Shown: one piece after another, positions 21,242-34,200 of the stretch
How positions within the stretch are numbered: position 1 is the stretch's first letter
Layout of the letters: each line of letters starts with the position of its first letter
DNA from: Siphonodentalium dalli
Lineage: Eukaryota > Mollusca > Scaphopoda > Gadilida > Siphonodentaliidae
Direction of reading: 5' to 3'
Length of the DNA: 64,000 bases
Assembly: GCA_032622095.1 (NCBI GenBank)
Contig: CP136063.1
Span: 64,371,897 to 64,435,896, forward strand
Notes under the pieces: generated by a model
Seen by the model: only the letters and a program-made list of their open reading frames with translations
What the model was told of the DNA's origin: nothing
Database searches by the model: none
Program-made: the position numbers and the translations under genes

Positions 21242-23476
21242 GTGTCCATCATACAGTCAGCTTCGGAAGTATATATTCCCAAAAAATCTTTCAATTCACA
21301 CCTAAAGCCTTACTGGAATTCCTCCTTGAAACTATTACACCGCGAAATGCGCTCATATAGAGGAATCTGGTTGTCCGATGGTAGACCTAGGTGTGACACT
21401 CATGAGAGTTATGTGAATTATAAAACATCAAAACGTATGTTTAGGAAAGAATTGCGCCGGTGCAACTCGAAGTACATGGCCGCACAAAATAATGATCTTG
21501 ACCAAGTAGCTGAAATGGATCAAGGACTTTTCTTTCGAAAATCAATTCAATTAGATCTAAACATAAAGCAGCAACCAGCAACTTATTTGAAGTGAATGGC
21601 ACCGTAATACGAACACCGCATGAAATAACCGACGCATTTGCAGATTATTATGAAAACCTGTACTCACCTCTTAGTTCTGACACGTTTGACAACGTACACT
21701 ATCACGAAGTCAATAATCGAGTGGAGGAACTCCTTGATAGTCCGGTGCACAGTTTGTCGGGTGATATCCTTACGTACCCAGTGACAATGAAGAGGTGGTA
21801 TCTGCGCTCAAGTCCGTGAAAATGGGAAAGGCTGCAGGTTCCGATATGTTGTGTTATGAACATATTGTATACGGTGGTACTCACCTTTATGCTCACGTAG
21901 CTAAACTCTTATCACTTATGCTTAATTACTCATACATGTACATACCATCAGAAGCAAAGTTGGGAATTATTGTTTCATTGTACAAGGGGTGTGGCAAGCC
22001 TAAATCAAAATTCCACAGCTACAGAGCAATCACTCTGCTCCCCGTTTTCTACAAAATTTTTGAAAGAGTTATTCTAAACCGAATAGAAAGAAATTTTCCA
22101 ACTCTTATAAAAACACATCCTATGCAACATGGTTTTCAGAAAAACATAAGCTGTTTGATGTCATCATATTTAATTCAAGAAAGCATATTTTACACCTCAG
22201 AAAATAATTCTCGTCTCTTTTCATGTTTTCTTGATGTTCACAAAGCATTTGATACCGTCTGGATCAATGGCCTCCTGTTTAAATTACATAAACGTGGCGC
22301 AAATGGGAAGATTGTAAATATATTTAGTCAATTTCTCCGCGGAGTCTCACGCACTGTACGATACGGAAATCTTAATTCTCGCGAAATTACAATAAGTCAG
22401 GGTACAAGGCAAGGCTATACATTGTCTCCCACATTTTACGCAATCTATATAGATGATTTACTGAAGGAGCTTGAGCTGTCAAAGTTTGGACGTTTGTTGC
22501 ATGGAATAAACTGCAGTTCTCCAACTCAGGCAGATGATATGACACTATTTTCACTATCGTCAATTGTCCTACAGCAACCCTGTAACATATGCAGCAATTA
22601 CAGCAGAAAGTGGCGTTTTCTGTACAATCAACAAAAATGTAAAGTGATCGTATTTAACGAAAACCCAAGACGCATCCATTCTACACGGACATGGCTGATG
22701 AACGAACGCCCAATATCTGAAACGGACACGATAACACATCTATAGGAATTCCTTTAAATAAAACTAATTTCCAAAATGCTCTCACAGAAAGCATTTGCTC
22801 AAAATTACGTTCTACTTACTTGATGCTCAGTAATGCTGACCTATATGCCGGTGGTATAACACCCCAAAGCTCAATGATAATCTACAAATCTGTTGTATTG
22901 TCATGCGGACTCTATGGGTCGGAATTTCTTTGTGATGCTTCTGCGACAAACACGATTAAGCTCGAACGCATTCACCGCTTTTGTCTTAAACGTATACAGT
23001 GTCTACATGTGGGCTGTAGGACTGATATAGTACTTAGTTTGCTCGGTACCTACCCACTAGAATCCATAATAGATGCGCGGAAACTCTCATTGTTTGGAAC
23101 TCTGTGTCGCTTAACACCCGGTAAAGCATGCAAGAACATTTTTGAAACAAGATTACATCACTATTTCGATTCAAAATCCAAGAAAATCTCGTTCATTGGC
23201 GATGCTATAGCCATCGTAGATAAATATAACCTTACGGATATTGTTAATGAATATATGCGCTCTGGATCCTTCCCATCAAAAGAGTTATGGAAATCTCGTG
23301 TAAAATCTAATATGCAAATTGTCATCGAGACAGAATGGAACCTGAGAGTGATGTCGGACTTATCTTTCAATCGCTTCCTGAAAGTTCACCATACTCTCAG
23401 CATGTCTAAACTCAGAGTCGTAATTTCGCTAAAATCCGGATTGAGAATCCGAAGCCGATTATGGGGGCGGGGCTAA
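21242..23476 (+). pseudogene. Non-LTR retrotransposon reverse transcriptase, truncated and frameshifted
   Basis: Four adjacent ORFs read as one retrotransposon protein. 21,242-21,595 is the pre-RT linker (HLKPYWNSSLKLLHREMR). 21,592-21,819 continues it (VNGTVIRTPHEITDAFADYY). 21,795-22,745 is the RT core: KMGKAAGSD, then motif A FLDVHKAFDTVW, motif B QGTRQGYTLSP and motif C PTQADDMTLFS. 22,820-23,476 is the post-RT region. Frameshifts lie near 21,580, 21,770 and 22,743; the last is a short indel before GIPLN. No APE endonuclease domain is upstream, so the copy is 5'-truncated, usual for LINEs. QADD replaces the common YADD and may be native to the clade. A likely tail of the same protein lies at 25,387-25,683. 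Clade not assigned; the copy is inactive. Confidence 0.85.
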
Positions 23477-25370
23477 TTCCCGATTCTAGGTCAGATTTTG
23501 AAATCCACGTGGTCTCCGAAACTATGTTTAATGTTCTCCCAGCGTCGAACATGGCTCATGTATTTGACACAAGTATCATTTGTATCTTATATTTATAAAG
23601 TTCATGTTTGTTGTGAAAGTCATGCTTTTCTTCTATGTGTATATACACGGCACATAATTTGCTGCCAATCCGACTTAATCGCATCTTTGTTTTCAAGTTA
23701 AAGTGTGTTTATTGATGATGGCAAGCATATCTAAACGTGACAGCTCTAGGCCTCCTGAATCAAATTCCGAAGATGTTGTGAAGAACACACGAAACTTGTC
23801 AGTTGAACAGGGACGTGACGACAGGGGTTGATTGGGTGTCTCGACCCCCACCCCGAACTTTGGTACAATTTGCTAAGCTGTGCAGTCATTCATACGTGAG
23901 GAAAATCAGGATTATTTTGACTAACTGTTTCAAATAATGATACGTACAAGCCAACAAACGCAACAAACAAACCCGATTTTAAATAAGTACATATACAAAC
24001 TTATGACTAACTCGGGAGAGGGGGTACCCCGTCCAGTGATCTGTACATATGTTTAACTTGTTTTGGTAGTCATGTTGCTTTGCGATTACTAATTATTTAT
24101 TTTTTCAGTGTAATAACATATGGGAGAGGGGGTACCATTAAGTGAGTCAGTACTTGTCCCCCAATTCCTTTGTATGTATAAACAAATGTATGTGTTATAT
24201 ATCATGTGTTATCTAAATTTGACATATATTTGAAATAAATATATCTAAACTAAACTTTGGTACATTCCAGCAGTCGGAAATTTCATGCATGACACAATAT
24301 TAGTTGGACATTAATTTGACACCATTTATAGGTTGGCATTGTTCTCATTGTTTGATTTTTTTTCAACCAGTAAAAGTTGGTAATTTTCCAATCTTAGTGT
24401 TTGTCAGATTGGATATTTCCAAGGGGAGCAAATTGAATTCTGCGAACCTGTTAGATTGATTTTGCGTTCAATGGGGGTGGGGGGGGGGGGGGGGGTGCAG
24501 TTGATCTGAAATTTGAAGAAACTTCTAGCCACGTCCCTAGAACATGTGTCTGTTGTCTATACAGAGACTATTGTGCAAAACGACTGCATTTAACGAAACA
24601 AAACATGTTAAACATGAAATTGCTATAACTTTAAGACTAGATGATAGTACATACGTGTATCTGAGATAATCCATCGATACCATATAATCCTACTATTTCT
24701 TGAATAAGAAGAAACATTATAATAACGAACACAGCAGAAGACAATATACATGCAGGTTCATATGAATTCGGTCAATGGTGACGTATCCGCCGAATTCGAA
24801 ATCGACTGCGTTCGGGCGGTATTTAAGGATGGAATTATGAAATGGACATATGAATGTGACAATCAACAATGATTTGCAATTGCTTCGCCATCAACCGAAG
24901 TGCTCCCCCAGCGTTACTATCAATAGCGTTATTATTTGGCTAATTTCAGTAATATTCTCCCAGTTTACATTCAATAAAACAAATTTGTCTCCGCATTTAA
25001 AATTCTTTGATATAGATCGTTTATATCTGCAATATTTGTACACAAGAGACGGATTCTTATGTTTTATTGTGTTTTAAACTCTGAGGTGGCGAAATCTCGG
25101 TTTGTTTACATTACGAACATTTGAGTCCGTAATCGGATCCGAATCCCAATCGGATTACCACGAAATTGAGATTACGGTCTGTTCGTTTACTGATTCTGCC
25201 AATTTCTGGTCTGTTCTTTTGCCGAACCAAGTCGTACGGGGACCAATCTGTAATCTGAATCCAGAATCTGAATCGGATATGAGCGAAATAACGCCTCTGG
25301 CGTTTGTGTCGAAAATTCCCACAAAACAAGTGGTCTTACATGACCACAGCACTAGTAATCAATGCAACCT
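23477..25370. other. Interval separating the two parts of the retrotransposon ORF
   Basis: Holds no recognisable protein. It includes a G17 run (24,479-24,495) and an AATAAA-containing, AT-rich stretch ending 'atctaaactaaact' (about 24,230-24,255) that looks like the 3' tail of another retroelement. Related, inverted 'taatcgg..ccgaat' sequences lie at 23,437-23,463 and 25,128-25,155. They could be the ends of an inserted element, but the match is imperfect. Confidence 0.45.
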
Positions 25371-25386
25371 CATTTGAAGAGGGACA

Positions 25387-25683
25387 ATGTCCAATTGTGA
25401 ACGTGCTTATATTGATAGGGTCAAACACATTCTCATTGATTGTATGACATTATCTTCCATACGTAATACCATGTTCTTTGGCTTAATCGACAAATACGGT
25501 ATACCTTGCTTCATTGCCGTAGACGAACTAACTGACGATGATATGATATCCCTTCATCTTACGAATGTTACTGGCCACGTACATAATGTTGTTGATGATA
25601 TCGATTGCTTACTTAACTACATAGTCAGCTATACGGCACAACTGTGGTTATCACTCACGCCCTTTCAGAGGCGAGCGGAATGA
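25387..25683 (+). pseudogene. C-terminal fragment of a non-LTR retrotransposon ORF
   Basis: The 98-residue ORF contains SNCERAYIDRVKHILIDCMTL, which resembles the zinc-knuckle tail (C, H, C) found after the RT and linker of many LINE proteins, followed by a plausible C-terminal domain and a stop. It lies in the same strand and order as the RT at 21,242-23,476, about 1.9 kb downstream, so it is best read as the end of the same interrupted copy. A stop codon lies four codons upstream of the first Met. Confidence 0.6.
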
Positions 25684-25934
25684 GAACTATTCAACATGAC
25701 GACATCCCGAACTAATAGCAAGAGGCATTGAAACCACCGGGATAAACTTATATCAAGTGGGTGCAAACTCGAAGTCGACATTTCTTATGAAATATATGCA
25801 TCAATGTACATGTATGAGACGTCTCATATTGCAGCTACTGAGCACATTCGTTGTCACTGTGTGGGCGTCAACACCTATAAAATGTCATATTTGGTGTATT
25901 AACACCCATAAATTTACCCCATCATGCCGTTGAT

Positions 25935-26355
25935 CATCAACACTGTCACCATCATCATAATCACCACCACCACCACCACCGTCTTCATTAGCACCACCAC
26001 CACCATCATAATCATCTTCATCGTTGTCATTATCATCATCACCATCACCACCACCAACCCACCATCAAAATCTTCATAATTGTCACCAGCACAGTCATCA
26101 TAATCGTTATCATGATCGTCAGCATCATCTTCAACATCACCATCATCACCATAATAATCATCGTCATCATCACCGAACCTCATGATCATCATCATTTTCA
26201 ACATCATCGTCGTCGTCATCATCGTCTTCTTCATTAACATCATCATTATCGTCATGATCTTCGTCATCAACATCATCATCATCATCGTAATCGTCATCAG
26301 CATCAACATCATCATCTTCACCATCATCATCACCATCATCATAATCATTTCATCA
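25935..26355. repeat. Trinucleotide repeat (ATC/GAT with CAC interruptions)
   Basis: More than 400 bp of imperfect atcatcatc, caccacc and gtcatcg units. The long Met/Asp- and Ile-rich ORFs on both strands here are repeat artefacts. Confidence 0.95.
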
Positions 26356-26489
26356 TCAGTGTATATCCACAATTGTACATAATTATAGTTACTTCTTTAT
26401 TCGCATTGTGTTTTGTCAACTTGAGATAATATGTGTTATATGTTATATTCTTTATAAAAATCTTCATCGTTTTGGAGGAAATAAAGATA

Positions 26490-27589
26490 TAATAATAAAT
26501 TAAGCTGTTCCTATAGCTACGCACCGAATGCGAAATGTCCCAGATTGATTGGTTGTTGGCACGCCCGCGTGTATACTGTTCGGCAAATATTAGAAAGATG
26601 TGGTCCGATGGGGGGTATTATTTAAATAGAAAATAGTTTTTTCTGGGTTATTTAAAAGTCGAACTGCGCGACCAGGAGGCCGAGTCCGGTAAAGGTGTAG
26701 TTAGGAATTTTAATTTCGTTTATAGTCCTTTACATTATTATGTCAATAATGTTGATTTTTGACAAGCTATGTCAATAACCAATAAAAGAAATTAAAAGAT
26801 AATTTGTAAGTCTTATATTTCAACTTTTATATATATGTTTCGTTCTGCAGCCCACTGATGGTTGTGGTCGGAGACGGCTGAGTCGGCCGCCGGTTCGTTA
26901 ATTAGGTGCTGGTTGTTATTGTTATTTTAACGAATTCCCACGGAATTCCGAGTTGGTCCTTCCCGAAACCAGTATATTTTATATTCTATAATTAAAATCA
27001 TGGGTATATAATATATGATCTTGTTTATGGATATTGTAGGAAGACTAATCTGACCTTGTCAAATTGAGCTAAAGCGATGGGATTTCTCGCAGGACAACAC
27101 ATTTCGGGTTTTCGTGGGGTGTGTAACCGCTGGATGTCTTATAGTTGCAGTATGTAACCATTATGACCGCGTTAATTGCTTTCGATGTTTAGGTATGAAC
27201 AATGGATGGGCCATGCACTCTTAGCGGGAACACAATACCTCAGATTTTTTATCCGCATTTAGAAGCTTTCTGGTGTGGTGAATGAGAAACCTGCAGTAAT
27301 AAGCCGTAGTTTTTGTTATTGTATTGTTTTGTTTCCATAGTTATAAGCGATAATGAGTATAAATTAAGGTTTATTTGTGACAAATTTGCACAATAAAATT
27401 TCTGGTCTCTGTTAACAGTAAGCACTATTGTTCGTTAGCTAAACAAGCACACCTCTTTATACCAGAAATATTGGAAATAAAATTAATATTAATCGATAGA
27501 AGCATTTCCGAACTCTTCGATTCCGATCTAATATTTTATACCCCGGTAACTATATAAAACATGTTTACAAAGAGATCATCCACCTTTAA
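26490..27589 (-). mobile_element. Dispersed element family 2, long copy
   Basis: Both ends match the compact copy at 59,181-59,510 in opposite orientation: 'cctatagctacgcaccgaat' and 'tgtcccagattgattg' at 26,500-26,550, and 'tctggtctctgttaacagt' through 'ccggtaactatata' to 'ccacctttaacg' at 27,399-27,589. The middle (about 26,560-27,330) is absent from the compact copy. It is either interior that the short copy has lost, or a later insertion. No transposase ORF is seen. Confidence 0.65.
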
Positions 27590-27603
27590 CGCTCGCACTT
27601 TCC

Positions 27604-27675
27604 TCGGCTTGGGGGGTCAAAGCTATTTGATTCGAGTCAAAGCTCAGAGTGATCAGATATCGATTTAAAAAATCT
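27604..27675 (+). mobile_element. Arm fragment of the TTAA foldback family
   Basis: 'ggggtcaaagctatttgatt' and 'caaagctcagag.gatcagatatcgat' match 63,080-63,150 of the complete foldback copy. Only the inner part of one arm is present; the outer end is replaced by family 2 sequence. Confidence 0.65.
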
Positions 27676-27729
27676 ATTATTCAACAAAATGTTGATATAT
27701 ACATGTAACAAAACAGTTGACTGTGGTCA

Positions 27730-27864
27730 GGGGGGGGGGAAAAAAAAACTGCAGACACAGGGTGGAAAAAACTGTTTTCTTCGATTTGGGTACCCCCCCC
27801 CCCCCCCCCCCAAACAGAAAAAACTGCAGTTTTTTTCCACTGACCATTTGCCCCCCCCCCCCCC
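27730..27864. repeat. Cluster of long G and C runs
   Basis: G10 at 27,730-27,739, C19 at 27,793-27,811 and C14 at 27,851-27,864, with 'aaaaaactgcagtttttttc' between. It has G-quadruplex or i-motif potential, and such runs are error-prone in sequencing. A similar arrangement with G19, G12 and G10 occurs at 59,843-60,054. Proline- and glycine-rich ORFs here are artefacts. Confidence 0.85.
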
Positions 27865-28143
27865 ACCCAGAAAAATCAAATCTACCCCAGCCGGACAACA
27901 ACTCGGTTTGACCGGAAACCGAAAAAAACACACCGGAGCATAGAATTCACGAGAAGGTGCTTGGTAACTTAGTTTAGATTATTATGACTAAAATGGTCAT
28001 TGTCTACCAGTAGAACGCAGATTTGTACCTTGTGATGTCATGACATGTACAGACATGTATATTGGTGATCGCAACGCTATGTATGCACTTTAAAAATGAC
28101 AACTAGTCATTACCTCGACTTTGAAAAAGATGCAAATGAGATG

Positions 28144-28243
28144 NNNNNNNNNNNNNNNNNNNNNNNNNNNNNNNNNNNNNNNNNNNNNNNNNNNNNNNNN
28201 NNNNNNNNNNNNNNNNNNNNNNNNNNNNNNNNNNNNNNNNNNN
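28144..28243. other. Assembly gap, 100 N
   Basis: Exactly 100 undetermined bases. It hides the left edge of the first satellite array, so the true size of that array is unknown. Confidence 1.
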
Positions 28244-31200
28244 TAGTGGAAAACCACCCCACGCAGTTGAAATTTGGTAAAAACAGGTCATCACGGACTT
28301 CAATACGTCTATGTACAAACCGAACATTATCGCTAGTATGGCCCGTTTTTAGGGCTCCAGGACACCACACACGCATAACCACGAACATAACAGGCATGTC
28401 ATTGTGGTCAACACATCATCCCTATTTACAATTTAACCCCACGCAGCTGGATTTCTAGAGCACGAGGTCAGCACGGGTCCCGACATATTCGTCGTGATTT
28501 AATATAAATTGGCATTTCTACCTAATTTCGAGGTACCAGGACACTCTACAGAGATATCCCTCCACATTAGTTGATGCATATGTGTAGAGAGTGTGACCGC
28601 TGGTAGTGGAAAACCACCCCTCGCAGTTGAAATTTGGTAAAAACAGGTCATCACGGACTTCAATACGTCTATGTACAAACCGAACATTATCGCTAGTATG
28701 GCCCGTTTTTAGGGCTCCAGGACACCACACACGCATAACCCACGAACATATCAGGCATGTCATTGTGGTCAACACATCATCCGTATTTACAATTTAACCC
28801 CACGCAGCTGGATTTCTAGAGCACGAGGTCAGCACGGGTCCCGACATATTGGTCGTGATTTCATATAAATTGGCATTTCTACCTAATTTCGAGGTACAGG
28901 ACACTCTACAGAGATAACCCTCCACATTAGTTGATGCATATTTGTAGACAGTGTGACCGCTGGTAGTGTAAAGCCGCCCCACGCAGTTGAAATTTTTTTA
29001 AAACAGGTCATCACGGACTTCAATACGTCTATGTACAAACCGAACATTATCGCTATTATGGCCCGTTTTTAGGGCTCCAGGACACCACACACGCATAACC
29101 CGCGAACATAACAGGCATGTCATTGTGGTCAACACATCAGCCCTATTTACAATTTAACCCCACGCAGCTGGATTTCTAGAGCACGAGGTCAGCACGGGTC
29201 CCGACATATTCGTCGTGATTTCATATAGATTGGCATTTCTACCTAATTTCGAGGTACCAGGACACTCTACAGACATATCCCTCCACATTAGTTGATGCAT
29301 ATTTGTAGAGAGTGTGACCGCTGGTAGTGGAAAACCACCCACGCAGTTGAAATTTGGCAAAAGCAGGTCATCACGGACTTCAATACGTCTATGTACAAAC
29401 CGAACATGATCGCTATTATGGCCCGTTTTTAGGGCTCCAGGACACCACACACGCATAACCCGCGAACATAACAGGCATGTCATTGTGGTCAACACATCAG
29501 CCCTATTTACAATTTAACCCCACGCAGCTGGATTTCTAGAGCACGAGGTCAGCACGGGTCTGGACATATTCGTCGTGATTTCATATAAATTGGCATTTCT
29601 ACCTAATTTCGAGGTACCAGGACACTCTACAGAGATAACCCTCCACATTAGTTGATTCATATGTGTAGACAGTGTGACCGCTGGTAGTGTAAAGCCGCCC
29701 CACGCAGTTGAAATTTGGTAAAAACAGGTCATCACGGACTTCAATACGTCTATGTACAAACCGAACATTATCGCTATTATGGCCCGTTTTTAGGGCTCCA
29801 GGACACCACACACGCATAACCCACGAACATATCAGGCATGTCATTGTGGTCAGCACATCATCCCTATTTACAATTTAACCCCACGCAGCTGGATTTCTAG
29901 AGCACAGGTCAGCACGGGTCCCGACATATTCGTCGTGATTTCATATAAATTGGCATTTCTACCTAATTTCGAGGTACCAGGACACTCTACAGAGATATCC
30001 CTCCACATTAGTTGATGCATATGTGTAGAGAGTGTGACCGCTGGTAGTGGAAAAACCACCCCACGCAGTTGAAATTTGGTAAAAACAGGTCATCACGGAC
30101 TTCAATACGTCTATGTACAAACCGAACATTATCGCTAGTATGGCCCGTTTTTAGGGCTCCAGGACACCACACACGCATAACCCACGAACATAACAGGCAT
30201 GTCATTGTGGTCAACACATCATCCATATTTACAATTTAACCCCACGCAGCTAGATTTCTAGAGCACGAGGTCAGCACGGGTCCCGACATATTCGTCGTGA
30301 TTTAATATAAATTGGCATTTCTACCTAATTTCGAGGTACCAGGACACTCTACAGAGATATCCCTCCACATTAGTTGATGCATATGTGTAGAGAGTGTGAC
30401 CGCTGGTAGTGGAAAACCACCCCTCGCAGTTGAAATTTGGTAAAAACAGGTCATCACGGACTTCAATACGTCTATGTACAAACCGAACATTATCGCTAGT
30501 ATGGCCCGTTTTTAGGGCTCCAGGACACCACACACGCATAACCCACGAACATATCAGGCATGTCATTGTGGTCAACACATCATCCGTATTTACAATTTAA
30601 CCCCACGCAGCTGGATTTCTAGAGCACGAGGTCAGCACGGGTCCCGACATATTGGTCGTGATTTCATATAAATTGGCATTTCTACCTAATTTCGAGGTAC
30701 CAGGACACTCTACAGAGATATCCCTCCACATTAGTTGATGCATATGTGTAGAAAGTGTGACCGCTGGTAGTGGAAAACCACCCCACGCAGTTGAAATTTG
30801 GTAAAAACAGGTCATCACGGACTTCAATACGTCTATGTACAAACCGAACATTATCGCTAGTATGGCCCGTTTTTAGGGCTCCAGGACACCACACACGCAT
30901 AACCCACGAACATAACAGGCATGTCATTGTGGTCAACACATCATCCCTATTTACAATTTAACCCCACGCAGCTGGATTTCTAGAGCACGAGGTCAGCACG
31001 GGTCCCGACATATTCGTCGTGATTTAATATAAATTGGCATTTCTACCTAATTTCGAGGTACCAGGACACTCTACAGAGATATCCCTCCACATTAGTTGAT
31101 GCATATGTGTAGAGAGTGTGACCGCTGGTAGTGGAAAACCACCCCTCGCAGTTGAAATTTGGTAAAAACAGGTCATCACGGACTTCAATACGTCTATGTA

Positions 31201-34200
31201 CAAACCGAACATTATCGCTAGTATGGCCCGTTTTTAGGGCTCCAGGACACCACACACGCATAACCCACGAACATATCAGGCATGTCATTGTGGTCAACAC
31301 ATCATCCGTATTTACAATTTAACCCCACGCAGCTGGATTTCTAGAGCACGAGGTCAGCACGGGTCCCGACATATTGGTCGTGATTTCATATAAATTGGCA
31401 TTTCTACCTAATTTCGAGGTACAGGACACTCTACAGAGATAACCCTCCACATTAGTTGATGCATATTTGTAGACAGTGTGACCGCTGGTAGTGTAAAGCC
31501 GCCCCACGCAGTTGAATTTTTTTTAAAACAGGTCATCACGGACTTCAATACGTCTATGTACAAACCGAACATTATCGCTATTATGGCCCGTTTTTAGGGC
31601 TCCAGGACACCACACACGCATAACCCGCGAACATAACAGGCATGTCATTGTGGTCAACACATCAGCCCTATTTACAATTTAACCCCACGCAGCTGGATTT
31701 CTAGAGCACGAGGTCAGCACGGGTCCCGACATATTCGTCGTGATTTCATATAGATTGGCATTTCTACCTAATTTCGAGGTACCAGGACACTCTACAGACA
31801 TATCCCTCCACATTAGTTGATGCATATTTGTAGAGAGTGTGACCGCTGGTAGTGGAAAACCACCCACGCAGTTGAAATTTGGCAAAAGCAGGTCATCACG
31901 GACTTCAATACGTCTATGTACAAACCGAACATGATCGCTATTATGGCCCGTTTTTAGGGCTCCAGGACACCACACACGCATAACCCGCGAACATAACAGG
32001 CATGTCATTGTGGTCAACACATCAGCCCTATTTACAATTTAACCCCACGCAGCTGGATTTCTAGAGCACGAGGTCAGCACGGGTCTGGACATATTCGTCG
32101 TGATTTCATATAAATTGGCATTTCTACCTAATTTCGAGGTACCAGGACACTCTACAGAGATATCCCTCCATATTAGTTGATGCATATGTGTAGAGAGTGT
32201 GACCGCTGGTAGTAGAAAACCACCCCACGCAGTTGAAATTTGGTAAAAACAGGTCATCACGGACTTCAATACGTCTATGTACAAACATTATCGCTATTAT
32301 GGCCCGTTTTTAGGGCTCCAGGACACTCCACACGCATAACCCACGAACATAACAGGTATATAATTGTGGTCAACACATCAGCCATATTTACAATTTAACC
32401 CCACGCAGCTGGATTTCTAGAGCACGAGGTCAGAACGGGTCCCGACATATTCTTCGTGATTTCATATAAATTGGCATTTCTACCTAATTTCGAGGTACCA
32501 GGACACTCTACAGACATATCCCTCCACATTAGTTGATGCATATGTGTAGAGAGTGTGACCGCTGGTAGTGGAAAACCACCCCACGCAGTTGAAATTTGGT
32601 AAAAACAGGTCATCACGGACTTCAATACGTCTATGTACAAACCGAACATTATCGCTAGTATGGCCCGTTTTTAGGGCTCCAGGACACCACACACGCATAA
32701 CCCACGAACATAACAGGCATGTCATTGTGGTCAGCACATCATCCCTATTTACAATTTAACCCCACGCAGCTGGATTTCTAGAGCACGAGGTCAGCACGGG
32801 TCCCGACATATTCGTCGTGATTTCATATAAATTGGCATTTCTACCTAATTTCGAGGTACCAGGACACTCTACAGAGATAACCCTCCACATTAGTTGATTC
32901 ATATGTGTAGACAGTGTGACCGCTGGTAGTGTAAAGCCGCCCCACGCAGTTGAAATTTGGTAAAAACAGGTCATCACGGACTTCAATACGTCTATGTACA
33001 AACCGAACATTATCGCTATTATGGCCCGTTTTTTAGGGCTCCAGGACACCACACACGCATAACCCACGAACATATCAGGCATGTCATTGTGGTAAACACA
33101 TCATCCCTATTTACAATTTAACCCCACGCAGCTGGATTTCTAGAGCACGAGGTCAGCACGGGTCCCGACATATTCGTCGTCATTTCATATAAATTGGCAT
33201 TTCTACCTAATTTCGAGGTACAAGGACACTCTACAGAGATAACCCTCCACATTAGTTGATTCATATGTGTAGACAGTGTGACCGCTGGTAGTGTAAAGCC
33301 GCCCCACGCAGTTGAATTTTTTTTTAAACAGGTCATCACGGACTTCAATACGTCTATGTACAAACCGAACATTATCGCTATTATGGCCCGTTTTAGGGCT
33401 CCATGACACCACACACGCATAACCCACGAACATATCAGGTATGTCATTGTGGTCAACACATCAGCCCTAATTACAATTTAACCCCAAGCAGCTGGATTTC
33501 TAGAGCAGGAGGTCAGCACGGGTCCGGACATATTCGTCGTGATTTCATATAGATTGGCATTTCTACCTAATTTCGAGGTACCAGGACACTCTGCAGACAT
33601 ATCCTTCCACATTAGTTGATGCATATTTGTAGAGAGTGTGACCGCTGGTAGTGGAAAACCACCCACGCAGTTGAAATTTGGCAAAAGCAGGTCATCACGG
33701 ACTTCAATACTTCTATGTACAAACCGAACATGATCGCTATTATGGCCCGTATTTAGGCTCCAGGACACCACAAACGCATAACCCGCGAACATAACAGGCA
33801 TGTCATTGTGGTCAACACATCAGCCCTATTTACAATTTAACCCCACGCAGCTGGATTTCTAGAGCACGAGGTCAGCACGGGTCCCGACATATTCTTCGTG
33901 ATTTCATATAAATTGGCATTTCTACCTAATTTCGAGGTACCAGGACACTCTACAGAGATAACCCTCCACATTAGTTGATTCATATGTGTAGACAGTGTGA
34001 CCGATGGTAGTGTAAAGCCGCCCCACGCAGTTGAAATTTGGTAAAAACAGGTCATCACGGACTTCAATACGTCTATGTACAAACCGAACATTATCGCTAT
34101 TATGGCCCGTTTTTAGGGCTCCAGGACACCACACACGCATAACCCACGAACATATCAGGCATGTCATTGTGGTCAACACATCATCCCTATTTACAATTTA

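Noticed and set aside
23437-25155. A transposon bounded by related inverted sequences inside the LINE ORF
   Set aside because: The end at 25,128 is itself nearly palindromic, so the match to 23,437 is weak. No target duplication is visible.
25914-26382. Met/Asp-rich 152-residue ORF and Ile-rich ORF
   Set aside because: Pure translation of the ATC/GAT trinucleotide repeat.
27677-27943. Proline- and glycine-rich ORFs
   Set aside because: Created by the G and C homopolymer runs. Open on both strands.
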